Origin: Paenibacillus sp. UNC499MF | Lineage (GTDB): Bacteria > Bacillota > Bacilli > Paenibacillales > NBRC-103111 | DNA length: 64,000 bases | Assembly (NCBI RefSeq): GCF_900107975.1 | Contig: NZ_FNVF01000007.1 | Location: forward strand, 222,085-286,084 | Reading direction: 5' to 3' | Shown here: one piece after another, positions 42,337 to 51,017 of the stretch | How the letters are laid out: each line of letters begins with the position of its first letter | Position numbering within the stretch: position 1 is the stretch's first letter | Program-made: the position numbers and the translations under genes | Notes under the pieces: model-generated | Database searches by the model: none | Told to the model about the DNA's origin: nothing | Seen by the model: only the letters and a program-made list of their open reading frames with translations

Positions 42337-43443
42337 ATGAAAAAAACAGCATCACTTTGCCTGACTCTTCTTATGGCGATTTCCCTTCTGGCGGGCTGCG
42401 GAAAAAGCGGCAGCGAAGCGGGCGCCGCGACCAACCCCCCGGAAAAGGCGGGAAGCAAAGAGGGCAGTTCCCAAAACGCCGCCCTGAAAGGCGACCTGAC
42501 GGTGTACACCGCACTGGAAGACGATCAGATTAAAGCTTACCTCGAATCGTTCAAAAAAACGAATCCGGATGTAAAGGTAAATATTGTCCGGGATTCGACG
42601 GGCATCATTACGGCCAAGCTGCTGGCCGAGAAAGATAACCCGCAAGCGGACGTCGTCTGGGGCGTAGCGGCGACCAGCCTGCTTGTGCTCGATCAGAACG
42701 GCATGGTGGAGGGTTACTCGCCCAAAGGGATCGAACGTGTCTCCCCGATGTTCAAGAGCACCGGCACACCGGCGAAATGGGTGGGCATCGACGCGTGGGA
42801 AACGGCTCTTATCGTCAACACGAAGGAATTGGAGAAAAAGAAGCTCCCGGTTCCGAAGACTTACCAGGATCTGATCAAGCCCGAATATAAAGGCATGATC
42901 GTGATGCCTAACCCGGCTTCCTCGGGAACGGGATTTTTCGATGTGACGGGCTGGCAGCAGCTTTACGGCAAAGGGCCGTCCTGGGAGTTCATGGACAAGC
43001 TTCATGAAAATATCGCCGTCTACACACACTCCGGTTCCAAACCGGCCAAGATGGCGGCTGCCGGAGAATACCCGATCGGCATCTCGTTCGGTTACCGCGG
43101 CATTCAGGAGAAGAAGAAAGGCGCGCCGGTTGAGGTTGTATTCCCTCAGGAAGGCTCCGGCTGGGATGTGGAAGCGAACGCTTTGATGAAGAAAGCGGCG
43201 ATCAAGCCCGAAGCGAAGGCATTCCTGGACTGGGCGATCAGCGACGAAGCGATGAAAGCCTACAACAAGAACTATGCGATCATCAGTGTGAACGACGGCT
43301 CCGGCACGATTCCGGAAGGCTACTCCAAAGATCCGCTCAGCCAGCTCATCAAATACGACCTGAACGATGCGGCGAAGAATAGAGACAGCATTTTGAAAGA
43401 GTGGGAAAAACGCTACAACGCCAAGAGCGAGCCCAAATCCTAA
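42337..43443 (+). CDS. 2-aminoethylphosphonate-binding lipoprotein, PhnS-like
   Basis: 368 residues. Lipobox LLAGC (Cys about 20), a Gly/Ser/Glu-rich tether, then a family 1 (iron/AEP/putrescine type) binding fold starting LTVYTALEDDQIKAYLESF. PNPASSGTGFFDVTGWQQLYG and the SGSKPAKMAAAGEYPIGISF region are typical of this transporter family. The ligand is inferred from the downstream phnX and phnW. ATG at 42337; the upstream GAGAGGATG serves as ribosome site. Confidence 0.88.
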   Translation: MKKTASLCLTLLMAISLLAGCGKSGSEAGAATNPPEKAGSKEGSSQNAALKGDLTVYTALEDDQIKAYLESFKKTNPDVKVNIVRDSTGIITAKLLAEKDNPQADVVWGVAATSLLVLDQNGMVEGYSPKGIERVSPMFKSTGTPAKWVGIDAWETALIVNTKELEKKKLPVPKTYQDLIKPEYKGMIVMPNPASSGTGFFDVTGWQQLYGKGPSWEFMDKLHENIAVYTHSGSKPAKMAAAGEYPIGISFGYRGIQEKKKGAPVEVVFPQEGSGWDVEANALMKKAAIKPEAKAFLDWAISDEAMKAYNKNYAIISVNDGSGTIPEGYSKDPLSQLIKYDLNDAAKNRDSILKEWEKRYNAKSEPKS

Positions 43444-43514
43444 AATAAAGCGGCGATCCCGCTTGCGGCAACAAGCCCGAAGCGTCAAGCCGGCAGCCGG
43501 AAGGAGAGAAACAC

Positions 43515-44558
43515 ATGAATCAGGCACACTTATCGATCCGGGGCATCCGTAAAACTTTCGGTTCGTTCACGGCCTTGGACAGCATTCATCTGGATGTCCG
43601 CAAAAACGAATTCGTCTGTCTGCTCGGCCCCAGCGGCTGCGGCAAAACGACGCTGCTCCGCATTATCGCCGGACTGGAAAGCCCGGACTCGGGCACAGTG
43701 TCGGCAGGAGGAAAAGACATCACCGCTCTTCCTCCGGCTCAACGGAATTTCGGCATGATGTTCCAGTCGTATGCCCTGTTCCCGAACATGACGGCCGCGC
43801 AGAACATCGCCTTCGGTCTGAAGAGCCGGAAGCTGGGCAAACGGGATATCGCCGAGAAGGTGAGAGAATCGCTGGACCTGGTGGACCTCTGGGAGATGCG
43901 GGACAAGTACCCGTCCCAGCTCTCGGGAGGCCAGCAGCAGCGGATCGCGCTCGCCCGCGCCGTCGCGCTTTCTCCGGACTTCCTGCTGCTGGACGAGCCG
44001 CTGTCGGCGCTGGACGCCAAGGTGCGGCACAAGCTCCGCGGAGAAATCCGCGCGCTGCAGGAGAAGATCGGCGTCACGACCATCATGGTGACGCACGACC
44101 AGGAGGAGGCGCTGACGATGGCGGACCGCATTGTGGTGATGAACAATGCGGAGGTCGCACAGATCGGCACGCCGAGAGAGGTTTACGAACGGCCGGCTTC
44201 GCCGTTCGTAGCCGATTTCATCGGCGCGATTAACTTCCTGGACGGTGCCGAGCTCCAGGAAAGGGGTGTGCGCGGCTCCGGCATGATGGCGGTCCGGCCC
44301 GAGCATATCGGCGCCGAAGAGCCCGGCTCGCGCGGCGGCATACCGGCCGTCGTCCGCGGCATCGAATTCCGCGGACCTTTCTATCACGTCATGCTGGACG
44401 TATTGGACAGCGGCGGAGAGCCGCTGGGACGCCCGATGACGATCCACGTGTCCGCCCAGCATTATCAGCAGCTGGGCCTCGAGAAGAATAAGAAGCTGTC
44501 GCTCTGCCTGCCGGAAGAAAGACTGATCGCCTTCGAACCCCAGGCCGCAGCGAAGTAA
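43515..44558 (+). CDS. 2-aminoethylphosphonate ABC transporter ATP-binding protein, PhnT-like
   Basis: 347 residues. Walker A GPSGCGKTTLLR (about 38-49), Q-loop MFQSYALFP, signature LSGGQQQR (about 136-143), Walker B LLLDEPLSALD and H-loop MVTHDQEEAL. A C-terminal TOBE-type regulatory domain occupies about 240-347. It drives uptake with the upstream lipoprotein and the downstream permease. ATG at 43515 follows GGAAGGAGAG. Confidence 0.92.
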   Translation: MNQAHLSIRGIRKTFGSFTALDSIHLDVRKNEFVCLLGPSGCGKTTLLRIIAGLESPDSGTVSAGGKDITALPPAQRNFGMMFQSYALFPNMTAAQNIAFGLKSRKLGKRDIAEKVRESLDLVDLWEMRDKYPSQLSGGQQQRIALARAVALSPDFLLLDEPLSALDAKVRHKLRGEIRALQEKIGVTTIMVTHDQEEALTMADRIVVMNNAEVAQIGTPREVYERPASPFVADFIGAINFLDGAELQERGVRGSGMMAVRPEHIGAEEPGSRGGIPAVVRGIEFRGPFYHVMLDVLDSGGEPLGRPMTIHVSAQHYQQLGLEKNKKLSLCLPEERLIAFEPQAAAK

Positions 44559-44576
44559 GAGAAAGGAGTCCTTGTC

Positions 44577-46334
44577 ATGATGATCGTACGCAGGGTGCAG
44601 GGCGCCGCCAGAGACCTTCGTTCCAGTCTTAAGGGAACGGGAAGGATCAGGCGCCGGCACGGCAAAGAGGAGCGGATACAGCAGGCTCTTATCGCCCTCA
44701 TGATCGCGGTGCTGGCCGTTACGGTGCTGCTGCCCCTGATCGGGTTGTTTTCCAAAGCGTTTTACGATAAAACGGGACAGTTCGCGGGTCTGGAAAACTT
44801 TGTCGTGTATTTCACGACACCGGCCCTTCTCCGTTCCCTGATCCATACCTTGAACGTGTCTTTACTCACTACAGTCATCTCAGTCGGTCTCGCGTTCTTG
44901 TATGCGTATGCGCTGACCCGCACGGATATCAAAGGCAGGACGCTTTTCCGCTATATTGCGCTGCTCCCGCTTTTTGCCCCGACAATGATGCACGGGATCG
45001 GTCTTATTTATTTGTTCGGCAACCAGGGGCTGGTAACGACAGGTTTGTTCGGTCTTCTGCCGGCGGGGCTGGATATCGGCCTGTACGGCCCGGTCGGAAT
45101 CGTGCTGGCGGAGGTGGCTTACACTTTTCCCCAGGCGATGATGATTATGCTCGTGTCGCTGGCGGTAACCGACAACCGGCTGTACGAAGCGGCCGAAACG
45201 CTTGGAGCGGGGAAGTGGAGAACCTTCCTGAGCGTGACGCTGCCCAGCGTAAAATACGGCGTCATCAGCGCTCTGTTCGTCTGCTTTACGATGAGCTTTA
45301 CGGATTTCGGCGCCCCGAAAATCGTCGGGGGCAACTACAATGTGCTCGCGACGGATATTTACAAACAGGTGATCGGCCAGCAGAACATGACGATGGGCGC
45401 GGCCGTAGGCATTCTGCTTACACTGCCGGCTGTCCTGGCTTTTGCGGTGGACCGCTTCGTGGAACGGAGGCAGAAGGCGCTCGTTTCCTCCAAATCGGTT
45501 CCTTACCGGATACAGAAAGGAAGCTGGCGCAACGCCGTCTTTTACGTGATTTGCAGCTCCATCGGGGGCGCCATCCTGCTCCTGCTCGGAGCCGTAGTTT
45601 TCGCTTCCGTGATTAAAGTGTGGCCCTATGATTTGTCGTTTACGTGGAATCATTTCGATTTCACATCCGTGGCCGGTGAAGGGCTGGCTCCCTTCTGGAA
45701 CAGCATGCAGGCGGCTCTCTATACCGCTTTGATCGGTACGGCGGTTACATTCATTTTCGCTTATCTTATTGAAAAAGTGCGCCACTGGCACGCTCTGCGG
45801 CAGTTTGCTTATTTCTTGTCCATTCTGCCGCTCGCGCTGCCGGGGATGGTGATCGGCCTGGCCTTTATCTTCTTCTTCAACCGGCCGGACAATCCGCTTA
45901 GCGGAATTTACGGCACCATCTGGATCGTCGTACTGGCCAACATCGTGCATTTCTATGCCGTTCCTTTTATTACGGCGACAGCGGCGCTCAAAAAACTCGA
46001 CAAAGAATTCGAGACGGTATCGGAATCGATGCGGGTTCCGTTCTACCGGACATTCGCACGGGTAACGGTCCCCATGTCCCTGCCGGCTGTTCTGGAAATG
46101 TTCGTTTATTACTTTGTGAATTCCATGGTAACCGTGTCGGCAGTCGTGTTTCTTTACTCCGCCGATTTCAAGCTGGCTTCGGTAGCCATTGTCAATATGG
46201 ACGATGCGGGGGATACCGCCCCGGCCGCCGCCATGTCCGTCCTTATTCTGCTGACCAACATTGCCGTGAGGATCGGCTATGAGCAGCTTACGAAAGTGAT
46301 GCGGAACCGGGCTTCCGCCTGGCAGCGGAAATAA
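44577..46334 (+). CDS. 2-aminoethylphosphonate ABC transporter permease, fused two-domain protein
   Basis: 585 residues with about 12 membrane helices. Two EAA loops are present: YEAAETLGAGKWRTFLSVTL (about 204-223) and FETVSESMRVPFYRTFARVT (about 478-497), so one protein supplies both halves of the translocation channel, like PhnV/FbpB-type permeases. Two adjacent ATGs (44577, 44580) both fit the GAAAGGAG upstream. The gene follows the ATPase by 18 bp. Confidence 0.93.
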   Translation: MMIVRRVQGAARDLRSSLKGTGRIRRRHGKEERIQQALIALMIAVLAVTVLLPLIGLFSKAFYDKTGQFAGLENFVVYFTTPALLRSLIHTLNVSLLTTVISVGLAFLYAYALTRTDIKGRTLFRYIALLPLFAPTMMHGIGLIYLFGNQGLVTTGLFGLLPAGLDIGLYGPVGIVLAEVAYTFPQAMMIMLVSLAVTDNRLYEAAETLGAGKWRTFLSVTLPSVKYGVISALFVCFTMSFTDFGAPKIVGGNYNVLATDIYKQVIGQQNMTMGAAVGILLTLPAVLAFAVDRFVERRQKALVSSKSVPYRIQKGSWRNAVFYVICSSIGGAILLLLGAVVFASVIKVWPYDLSFTWNHFDFTSVAGEGLAPFWNSMQAALYTALIGTAVTFIFAYLIEKVRHWHALRQFAYFLSILPLALPGMVIGLAFIFFFNRPDNPLSGIYGTIWIVVLANIVHFYAVPFITATAALKKLDKEFETVSESMRVPFYRTFARVTVPMSLPAVLEMFVYYFVNSMVTVSAVVFLYSADFKLASVAIVNMDDAGDTAPAAAMSVLILLTNIAVRIGYEQLTKVMRNRASAWQRK

Positions 46335-46461
46335 TGTTTTAACGGGTTGAACGTTAACCATCTCTGCTATAAACGTCATTACTTCTTATTTCATCAAAGC
46401 GAAAACGGAGCCGGACGTGCGGATGTGCCGCCCCGGTCCGTTAACCAGGAGGAGACTTCAC

Positions 46462-47307
46462 ATGATCAAAGCCGTCATTATGGACTGGGCTGGCACGACT
46501 GTAGATTACGGCTGCTTTGCTCCCTTGAACGTTTTTATAGAAATTTTCCGCCGCAAAGGCATTGAAATTACACAGCAGGAAGCGCGGGAGCCGATGGGAC
46601 TCCTAAAGTGGGATCACATTCGTGAAATTACGAAAATGCCCCGCGTTGCCGACCTTTGGGAACAAAAATTCGGCCGCCGCCCCGACGATCGCGATACGGA
46701 TGCCTTGTATGCGGATTTTGAGCCGCTTCTGTTTGCCTCGCTGCGCAATCACTGCGAGCCGGTTCCGGGTGTGCTGGAACTCATGGAAAGACTGCGCGGA
46801 CGGGGGATCAAAATCGGGTCCACAACCGGGTATACCGAAGAAATGATGAACATCGTGGTGGAGGAAGCCGGCAAAAAAGGCTACCGTCCCGATGTGCTCG
46901 TGACGCCTACGAAGATGCCTGCGGGCCGTCCGTATCCCTGGATGATCTACGAAAACTGCATCCGTCTCGGAGTTTACCCGCTTCATCATGTCGTGAAAGT
47001 CGGAGATACCTTGAGCGACATCCGGGAAGGCTTGAACGCGGGAGTCTGGACGGTCGGGATTGTGCTCGGGAGCAGTGAGCTCGGTATGAGCGAAGCGGAG
47101 GTATCGGCCTGCCCGCCGGAGGAATTGAAGCGCAGATGCGAGGAAGTGCGCGAGAGGTTTTATGAAGCGGGAGCCCACTATGTGATTGAATCCGTAGGCA
47201 AACTGGATGAGGTGCTGGAATTGATTGAAGCGCGCTTGAAGGCCGGCGCAGGCGTATCTGCGGGAGCGGCTGCCTCTGCCGGGCCGGAAGGTGTGCGTCA
47301 TGCGTAA
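46462..47307 (+). CDS. phnX: Phosphonoacetaldehyde hydrolase
   Basis: 281 residues, HAD superfamily. It cleaves the C-P bond of phosphonoacetaldehyde to acetaldehyde and phosphate. Nucleophile Asp in [16 protein letters not shown] (about 8), Schiff-base Lys in [10 protein letters not shown] (about 49), and the acidic motif [16 protein letters not shown] at 46462 follows AGGAGGAGA. The C-terminal 20 residues are an Ala/Gly-rich tail. The stop lies inside the phnW ribosome site, so the two are coupled. Confidence 0.96.
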   Translation: MIKAVIMDWAGTTVDYGCFAPLNVFIEIFRRKGIEITQQEAREPMGLLKWDHIREITKMPRVADLWEQKFGRRPDDRDTDALYADFEPLLFASLRNHCEPVPGVLELMERLRGRGIKIGSTTGYTEEMMNIVVEEAGKKGYRPDVLVTPTKMPAGRPYPWMIYENCIRLGVYPLHHVVKVGDTLSDIREGLNAGVWTVGIVLGSSELGMSEAEVSACPPEELKRRCEEVRERFYEAGAHYVIESVGKLDEVLELIEARLKAGAGVSAGAAASAGPEGVRHA

Positions 47308-47320
47308 GGAGGAAGCGGAA

Positions 47321-48475
47321 ATGGTACAGACGGACACCATGTACTCGGCGATGCCGGACAACGAATACCTGCTGCTGACGCCGGGACCGCTTACGACCAC
47401 GAAGCGGGTCAAGGCGGCCATGCTGCGGGACTGGTGCACCTGGGACCGCGATTACAACGGACTGGTCCAGGATATCCGCTCCCGCCTTGTCGCTTTGGGC
47501 GCGGGAGGTGCGGAAGGCTACACCTGCGTGCTGATGCAGGGCAGCGGAACGTTCTGCGTGGAGTCCGTTATCGGCTCCGTTATTCCGCAGGGAGGCAAGC
47601 TGGCGGTGCTGACGAACGGGGCTTACGGAGACCGTATCGCCCAGATGGCGCAGGTGCTCGGCATTGAGACGGCCGTTCTCGATTCGGGGGAGCTCAGCCC
47701 GGTCAGTCCCGCTGCCCTGGAGGAGCTGCTCCGGCAGGATGAGGCGGTCACCCATGTGGCGGTCGTTCATTCGGAAACGACGACGGGCATGCTTAATCCT
47801 ATAGCCGAAGTCGGAGCGGCCGCAAAGAAATACGGCAAAACTTTTATCGTGGATGCGATGAGCTCGTTCGGCGGCATTGAAATGAACATGAGCGAGCTGA
47901 ACATCGATTATCTGATCAGCAGCGCGAACAAGTGCATTCAGGGAGTTCCGGGCTTCGGCTTCGTACTGGCCCGCACGGAAGAACTCAAGCGCTGCGAAGG
48001 ACAGGCAAGGTCTCTGTCTCTGGATCTGTATGACCAGTGGAACACGATGGAGCGCCAATCGGGCAAGTGGAGGTTCACTTCTCCCACGCACGTGGTGAGA
48101 GCTTTTCACGAGGCGCTGAAGGAGCTGGAGGACGAGGGCGGCATCGGAGCCCGTCACCTGCGTTACACCGAGAACCAGCGTGTGCTTGCCGAAGGAATGA
48201 AGGCAGTCGGCTTCCGTCCGCTGCTGGACTCGTCCGTGCAGTCTCCTTTCATTACGTCCTTTTATTATCCGGACATGCCCGGTTTCACGTTCCAGGCTTT
48301 TTACGAGGAATTAAAGAAGAACGGGTTCGTCATTTATCCGGGCAAAATATCCGCCGCCCAGACTTTCCGCATCGGCTCGATCGGCGATATTCATCCGGCC
48401 GATATGCGGCGTCTTGTCGGCACGATAGCGGGTGTCATCGAAGATACTTTTGAATCGGCGTCAGCAAGGAACTAA
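47321..48475 (+). CDS. phnW: 2-aminoethylphosphonate--pyruvate transaminase
   Basis: 384 residues, PLP-dependent class V aminotransferase. It converts 2-aminoethylphosphonate plus pyruvate to phosphonoacetaldehyde plus L-alanine. [18 protein letters not shown] and [11 protein letters not shown] are diagnostic near the N-terminus; [13 protein letters not shown] and the PLP-binding Lys in [13 protein letters not shown] follow. ATG at 47321 has AAGGAGG eight bases upstream, whereas earlier in-frame starts lack a site. It feeds PhnX directly. Confidence 0.96.
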   Translation: MVQTDTMYSAMPDNEYLLLTPGPLTTTKRVKAAMLRDWCTWDRDYNGLVQDIRSRLVALGAGGAEGYTCVLMQGSGTFCVESVIGSVIPQGGKLAVLTNGAYGDRIAQMAQVLGIETAVLDSGELSPVSPAALEELLRQDEAVTHVAVVHSETTTGMLNPIAEVGAAAKKYGKTFIVDAMSSFGGIEMNMSELNIDYLISSANKCIQGVPGFGFVLARTEELKRCEGQARSLSLDLYDQWNTMERQSGKWRFTSPTHVVRAFHEALKELEDEGGIGARHLRYTENQRVLAEGMKAVGFRPLLDSSVQSPFITSFYYPDMPGFTFQAFYEELKKNGFVIYPGKISAAQTFRIGSIGDIHPADMRRLVGTIAGVIEDTFESASARN

Positions 48476-48534
48476 AGGAAGGGCGCGACTAGCCTTACCA
48501 AGCGGAAGGACCATTTGCCGGAGAGGGGTGCATC

Positions 48535-49719
48535 ATGAAAGTATTTTGTCTGGGCGGGGCGGGCCGGATTTGCAGGGAAGCGATACTGGATCTTGTCCGG
48601 TATTCCGCTTTTGAGCAAATTACGGTTGCCGATTTCAACGAAGAAGAAGGGCGCAAGGTCGTGCGGGAACTAGACGATCCGCGCGTGGATTTCATAAAAG
48701 TGAACGTATATGACAAAGAAGCGACCGTCGCGCAGATGCGGGGCTACGATATCGTCATGGACGGCACGGCGATCGCGCTTAACGGATTGTCTACGGCGTG
48801 CATTGCGGAAGCAGGCTGCCACGGGATTAATCTGAACGGCTTCGGGGACGAGGATGCTTCGGCGTCTCTGTTTGAGCGGCACGGCAAAACATGCGTACCC
48901 GGCTTCGGCATGACCCCGGGCGTGACCCAGATGATGGCGATGCATGCCGCCTCGCAGCTCGATACGGTCGATACTGTCCGTGTCAGTCACGGCTCCTACC
49001 GGCCGATCGCCTTTTCCAGGTCCATCACGGAAACGACGACCTACGAGTACGATCCGAACCTTCCGGGCCGTGTCGTGTACGAAAACGGGGAGTTCATTCA
49101 GGTCCAGCCGTTTGCCCGTCCCCGTGAAGTCCGGCTTCCCGAGCCTTACGGAACGTCACTCCAATACATTATCCCGCATGCCGAAACGAAGACGCTGGCG
49201 AAAGCTCTGGCCGGCAAAGGCGTGCGTCTGATCGAAGTCCGCGGTACGTGGCCGCAGCCGAATATGAGACTCGTCCAGGCGCTCTATGAGTACGGATTTA
49301 TGCGCAACGACAAGATCCGGATCAACGGGACGGAGATCGGCATTATGGACTGCGTCAGCGAATACCTGTACCACTCCCGCGAAGGCTCGGAGACGCAGCT
49401 GTATGGCTATGCGCTGCATATCGAAGTCACCGGCGTCCGGAACGGAGTGCCTATGCGCCTCACGCTTACGCATACCCATCCGGCCTCCGACGGCTCCGTA
49501 CCGGGCTGGCAAGGGCTTCGCGCCTACACCCGCAACGTGGGAATTCCTATGGCCATTGCGGCTGTCATGATCGCCGAAGGCCGTGTCCACAAGGCGGGCA
49601 TTCTGACGCCGGAAGAAGCTTTCGAGCCGCAGGCGGTATTCGCCGAGCTGGAGAAGCGGGGCATCCGCATCCACCAGGATACCGAGGTTTTGAAGGAACG
49701 GGAACCGGCGGAGGTGTGA
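48535..49719 (+). CDS. Saccharopine dehydrogenase family protein in the phosphonate operon
   Basis: 394 residues. The N-terminal NAD(P)-binding motif is VFCLGGAGRICREAILD, followed by the family's CVPGFGMTPGVTQMMA motif (about 120-135, G-x-x-PG) and a catalytic-type C-domain with HTHPASDGSVPGWQGL. Relatives include saccharopine, lysine-6- and carboxynorspermidine dehydrogenases. No lysine or polyamine gene is nearby. ATG at 48535 follows GGAGAGG. It lies 59 bp after phnW in the same direction, so it is probably part of the operon; its reaction is not known to me. Confidence 0.85.
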   Translation: MKVFCLGGAGRICREAILDLVRYSAFEQITVADFNEEEGRKVVRELDDPRVDFIKVNVYDKEATVAQMRGYDIVMDGTAIALNGLSTACIAEAGCHGINLNGFGDEDASASLFERHGKTCVPGFGMTPGVTQMMAMHAASQLDTVDTVRVSHGSYRPIAFSRSITETTTYEYDPNLPGRVVYENGEFIQVQPFARPREVRLPEPYGTSLQYIIPHAETKTLAKALAGKGVRLIEVRGTWPQPNMRLVQALYEYGFMRNDKIRINGTEIGIMDCVSEYLYHSREGSETQLYGYALHIEVTGVRNGVPMRLTLTHTHPASDGSVPGWQGLRAYTRNVGIPMAIAAVMIAEGRVHKAGILTPEEAFEPQAVFAELEKRGIRIHQDTEVLKEREPAEV

Positions 49720-49890
49720 AACGCGCCGGGTGCCTCTTAACGCAGATTGCGCCAGCTGCTGCCTAGTTCTTTTTATACACGGCATAGAAAGAATGAAAGA
49801 TACAAAATCGTAACGTCCGATAATTTAAGCGGCTAAACCGTCTCTGTTTACCGCCGTTCGGGTCCTTGCCCGGGCGCCCTATCCACAAAA

Positions 49891-49921
49891 GGCTGTCCCC
49901 CTGACGCAAGGTTGGGTATAA
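49891..49921 (+). promoter_or_regulatory. Possible promoter of the DeoR-type gene
   Basis: CTGTCC, 17 bp, TATAAT (about 49916-49921), 45 bp before the GTG start. The -35 is weak. It suggests that the regulator has its own transcript. Confidence 0.5.
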
Positions 49922-49966
49922 TGAATCCGGAAACTACCAAAGAACCGAAAGAACGGAGGCGGGCAT

Positions 49967-50752
49967 GTGTCTCTAGTAGGGGAAGAACGCAAGGAACACA
50001 TCCTCCACTTGCTGAATCTTCACAATAAAGTCCGGACACACGAACTCGTGGAGCATTTCGAAGTTTCCTCGGAGACGATCCGGCGCTACCTGGAGGAGCT
50101 GGAGCAGGAAAACAAGCTCAAGCGCGTGTACGGCGGAGCGGTCAAGTTTGACCTGATGAGGGAAGAGCCCTCCCCCTTTAACCGGGAGGTCACGAAAGCG
50201 GAGGAGAAGAAGAGGATCGGCCGGGCGGCCGCCGCCATGGTCCGGGATAACGACGTGATCGTTATCGACGACGGAACGACGACTCTTCAGATGATCAATT
50301 ACTTGGCGAATACACGGAATCTGACCGTTCTGACACCGTCGGTGCCCGCCTTGTCGCTGCTTATCGAATACAAGAACAAAGACATGTTCTCCGGAGAAAT
50401 TTATTTTATCGGGGGCAAAATCAACGCGAAGCATTACCGCGCATCGGGCTCGGTAGCCGAGAGTATGATGGAATCGTTCTACGTGGACAAAGCGTTCGTT
50501 GCCGTCGACGGGCTGCACCCGCAAAGCGGATTAACGAGCTACGACGCCGAACGGGGGCTTCTCGTCCGCAAGTTTATGGAGCATGCGGCGCAGACTGTCG
50601 CGCTGATGGATCACACGAAGAACGGCAAGACGCACTTCTACAAAATTTCGGATTTGAAGGAAGTCCACGCGGTTATTTGCGATACGGAGCATCCGTCCGA
50701 GTGGAGCCCGCATTTCGAGGCGATAGATACGAAGTGGATTGTGGCGGAATAA
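49967..50752 (+). CDS. DeoR/GlpR-family transcriptional regulator
   Basis: 261 residues. N-terminal winged helix-turn-helix (RKEHILHLLNLHNKVRTHELVEHFEVSSETIRRYL, written here only by position 7-41) with the DeoR signature ending in LKRVYGGAV, then the DeoRC sensor domain with VIDDGTTTLQM and VDKAFVAVDGL. Family effectors are usually sugar phosphates. Adjacent to the phosphonate genes, so control of that operon is likely but inferred. The start is GTG at 49967 behind GGAGG. Confidence 0.9.
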   Translation: MSLVGEERKEHILHLLNLHNKVRTHELVEHFEVSSETIRRYLEELEQENKLKRVYGGAVKFDLMREEPSPFNREVTKAEEKKRIGRAAAAMVRDNDVIVIDDGTTTLQMINYLANTRNLTVLTPSVPALSLLIEYKNKDMFSGEIYFIGGKINAKHYRASGSVAESMMESFYVDKAFVAVDGLHPQSGLTSYDAERGLLVRKFMEHAAQTVALMDHTKNGKTHFYKISDLKEVHAVICDTEHPSEWSPHFEAIDTKWIVAE

Positions 50753-50903
50753 CCCGTCACGGAAGCGTGCGGTGTACGGCTCCGTATGACGGTAGCCGAC
50801 CGCAGGCGGATAGAAGGGACCTGCTCTTTTAGCCATACCCTTCCTGAGGAAGATGGTGTCTCAAAATCGTGCGCATGGCAGGACCGTATAGGAAACTGGG
50901 AAG

Positions 50904-50950
50904 CAAAAAGATCTCAAACCCACCTTTAGGTGGAGATGAGATCTTTTTTT
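50904..50950. terminator. Bidirectional terminator between convergent genes
   Basis: AAAGATCTCA...CCACC pairs with GGTGG...TGAGATCTTT, with T7 on the plus and T5 on the minus strand. It serves the DeoR-type gene and the fused superoxide dismutase. Confidence 0.92.
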
Positions 50951-51017
50951 ATAGCATCGTTGATTTGAAGCGGGGCCTATAAAATCAAAATGGCTCCGGC
51001 AGCAGCCCCTTTGCCGC

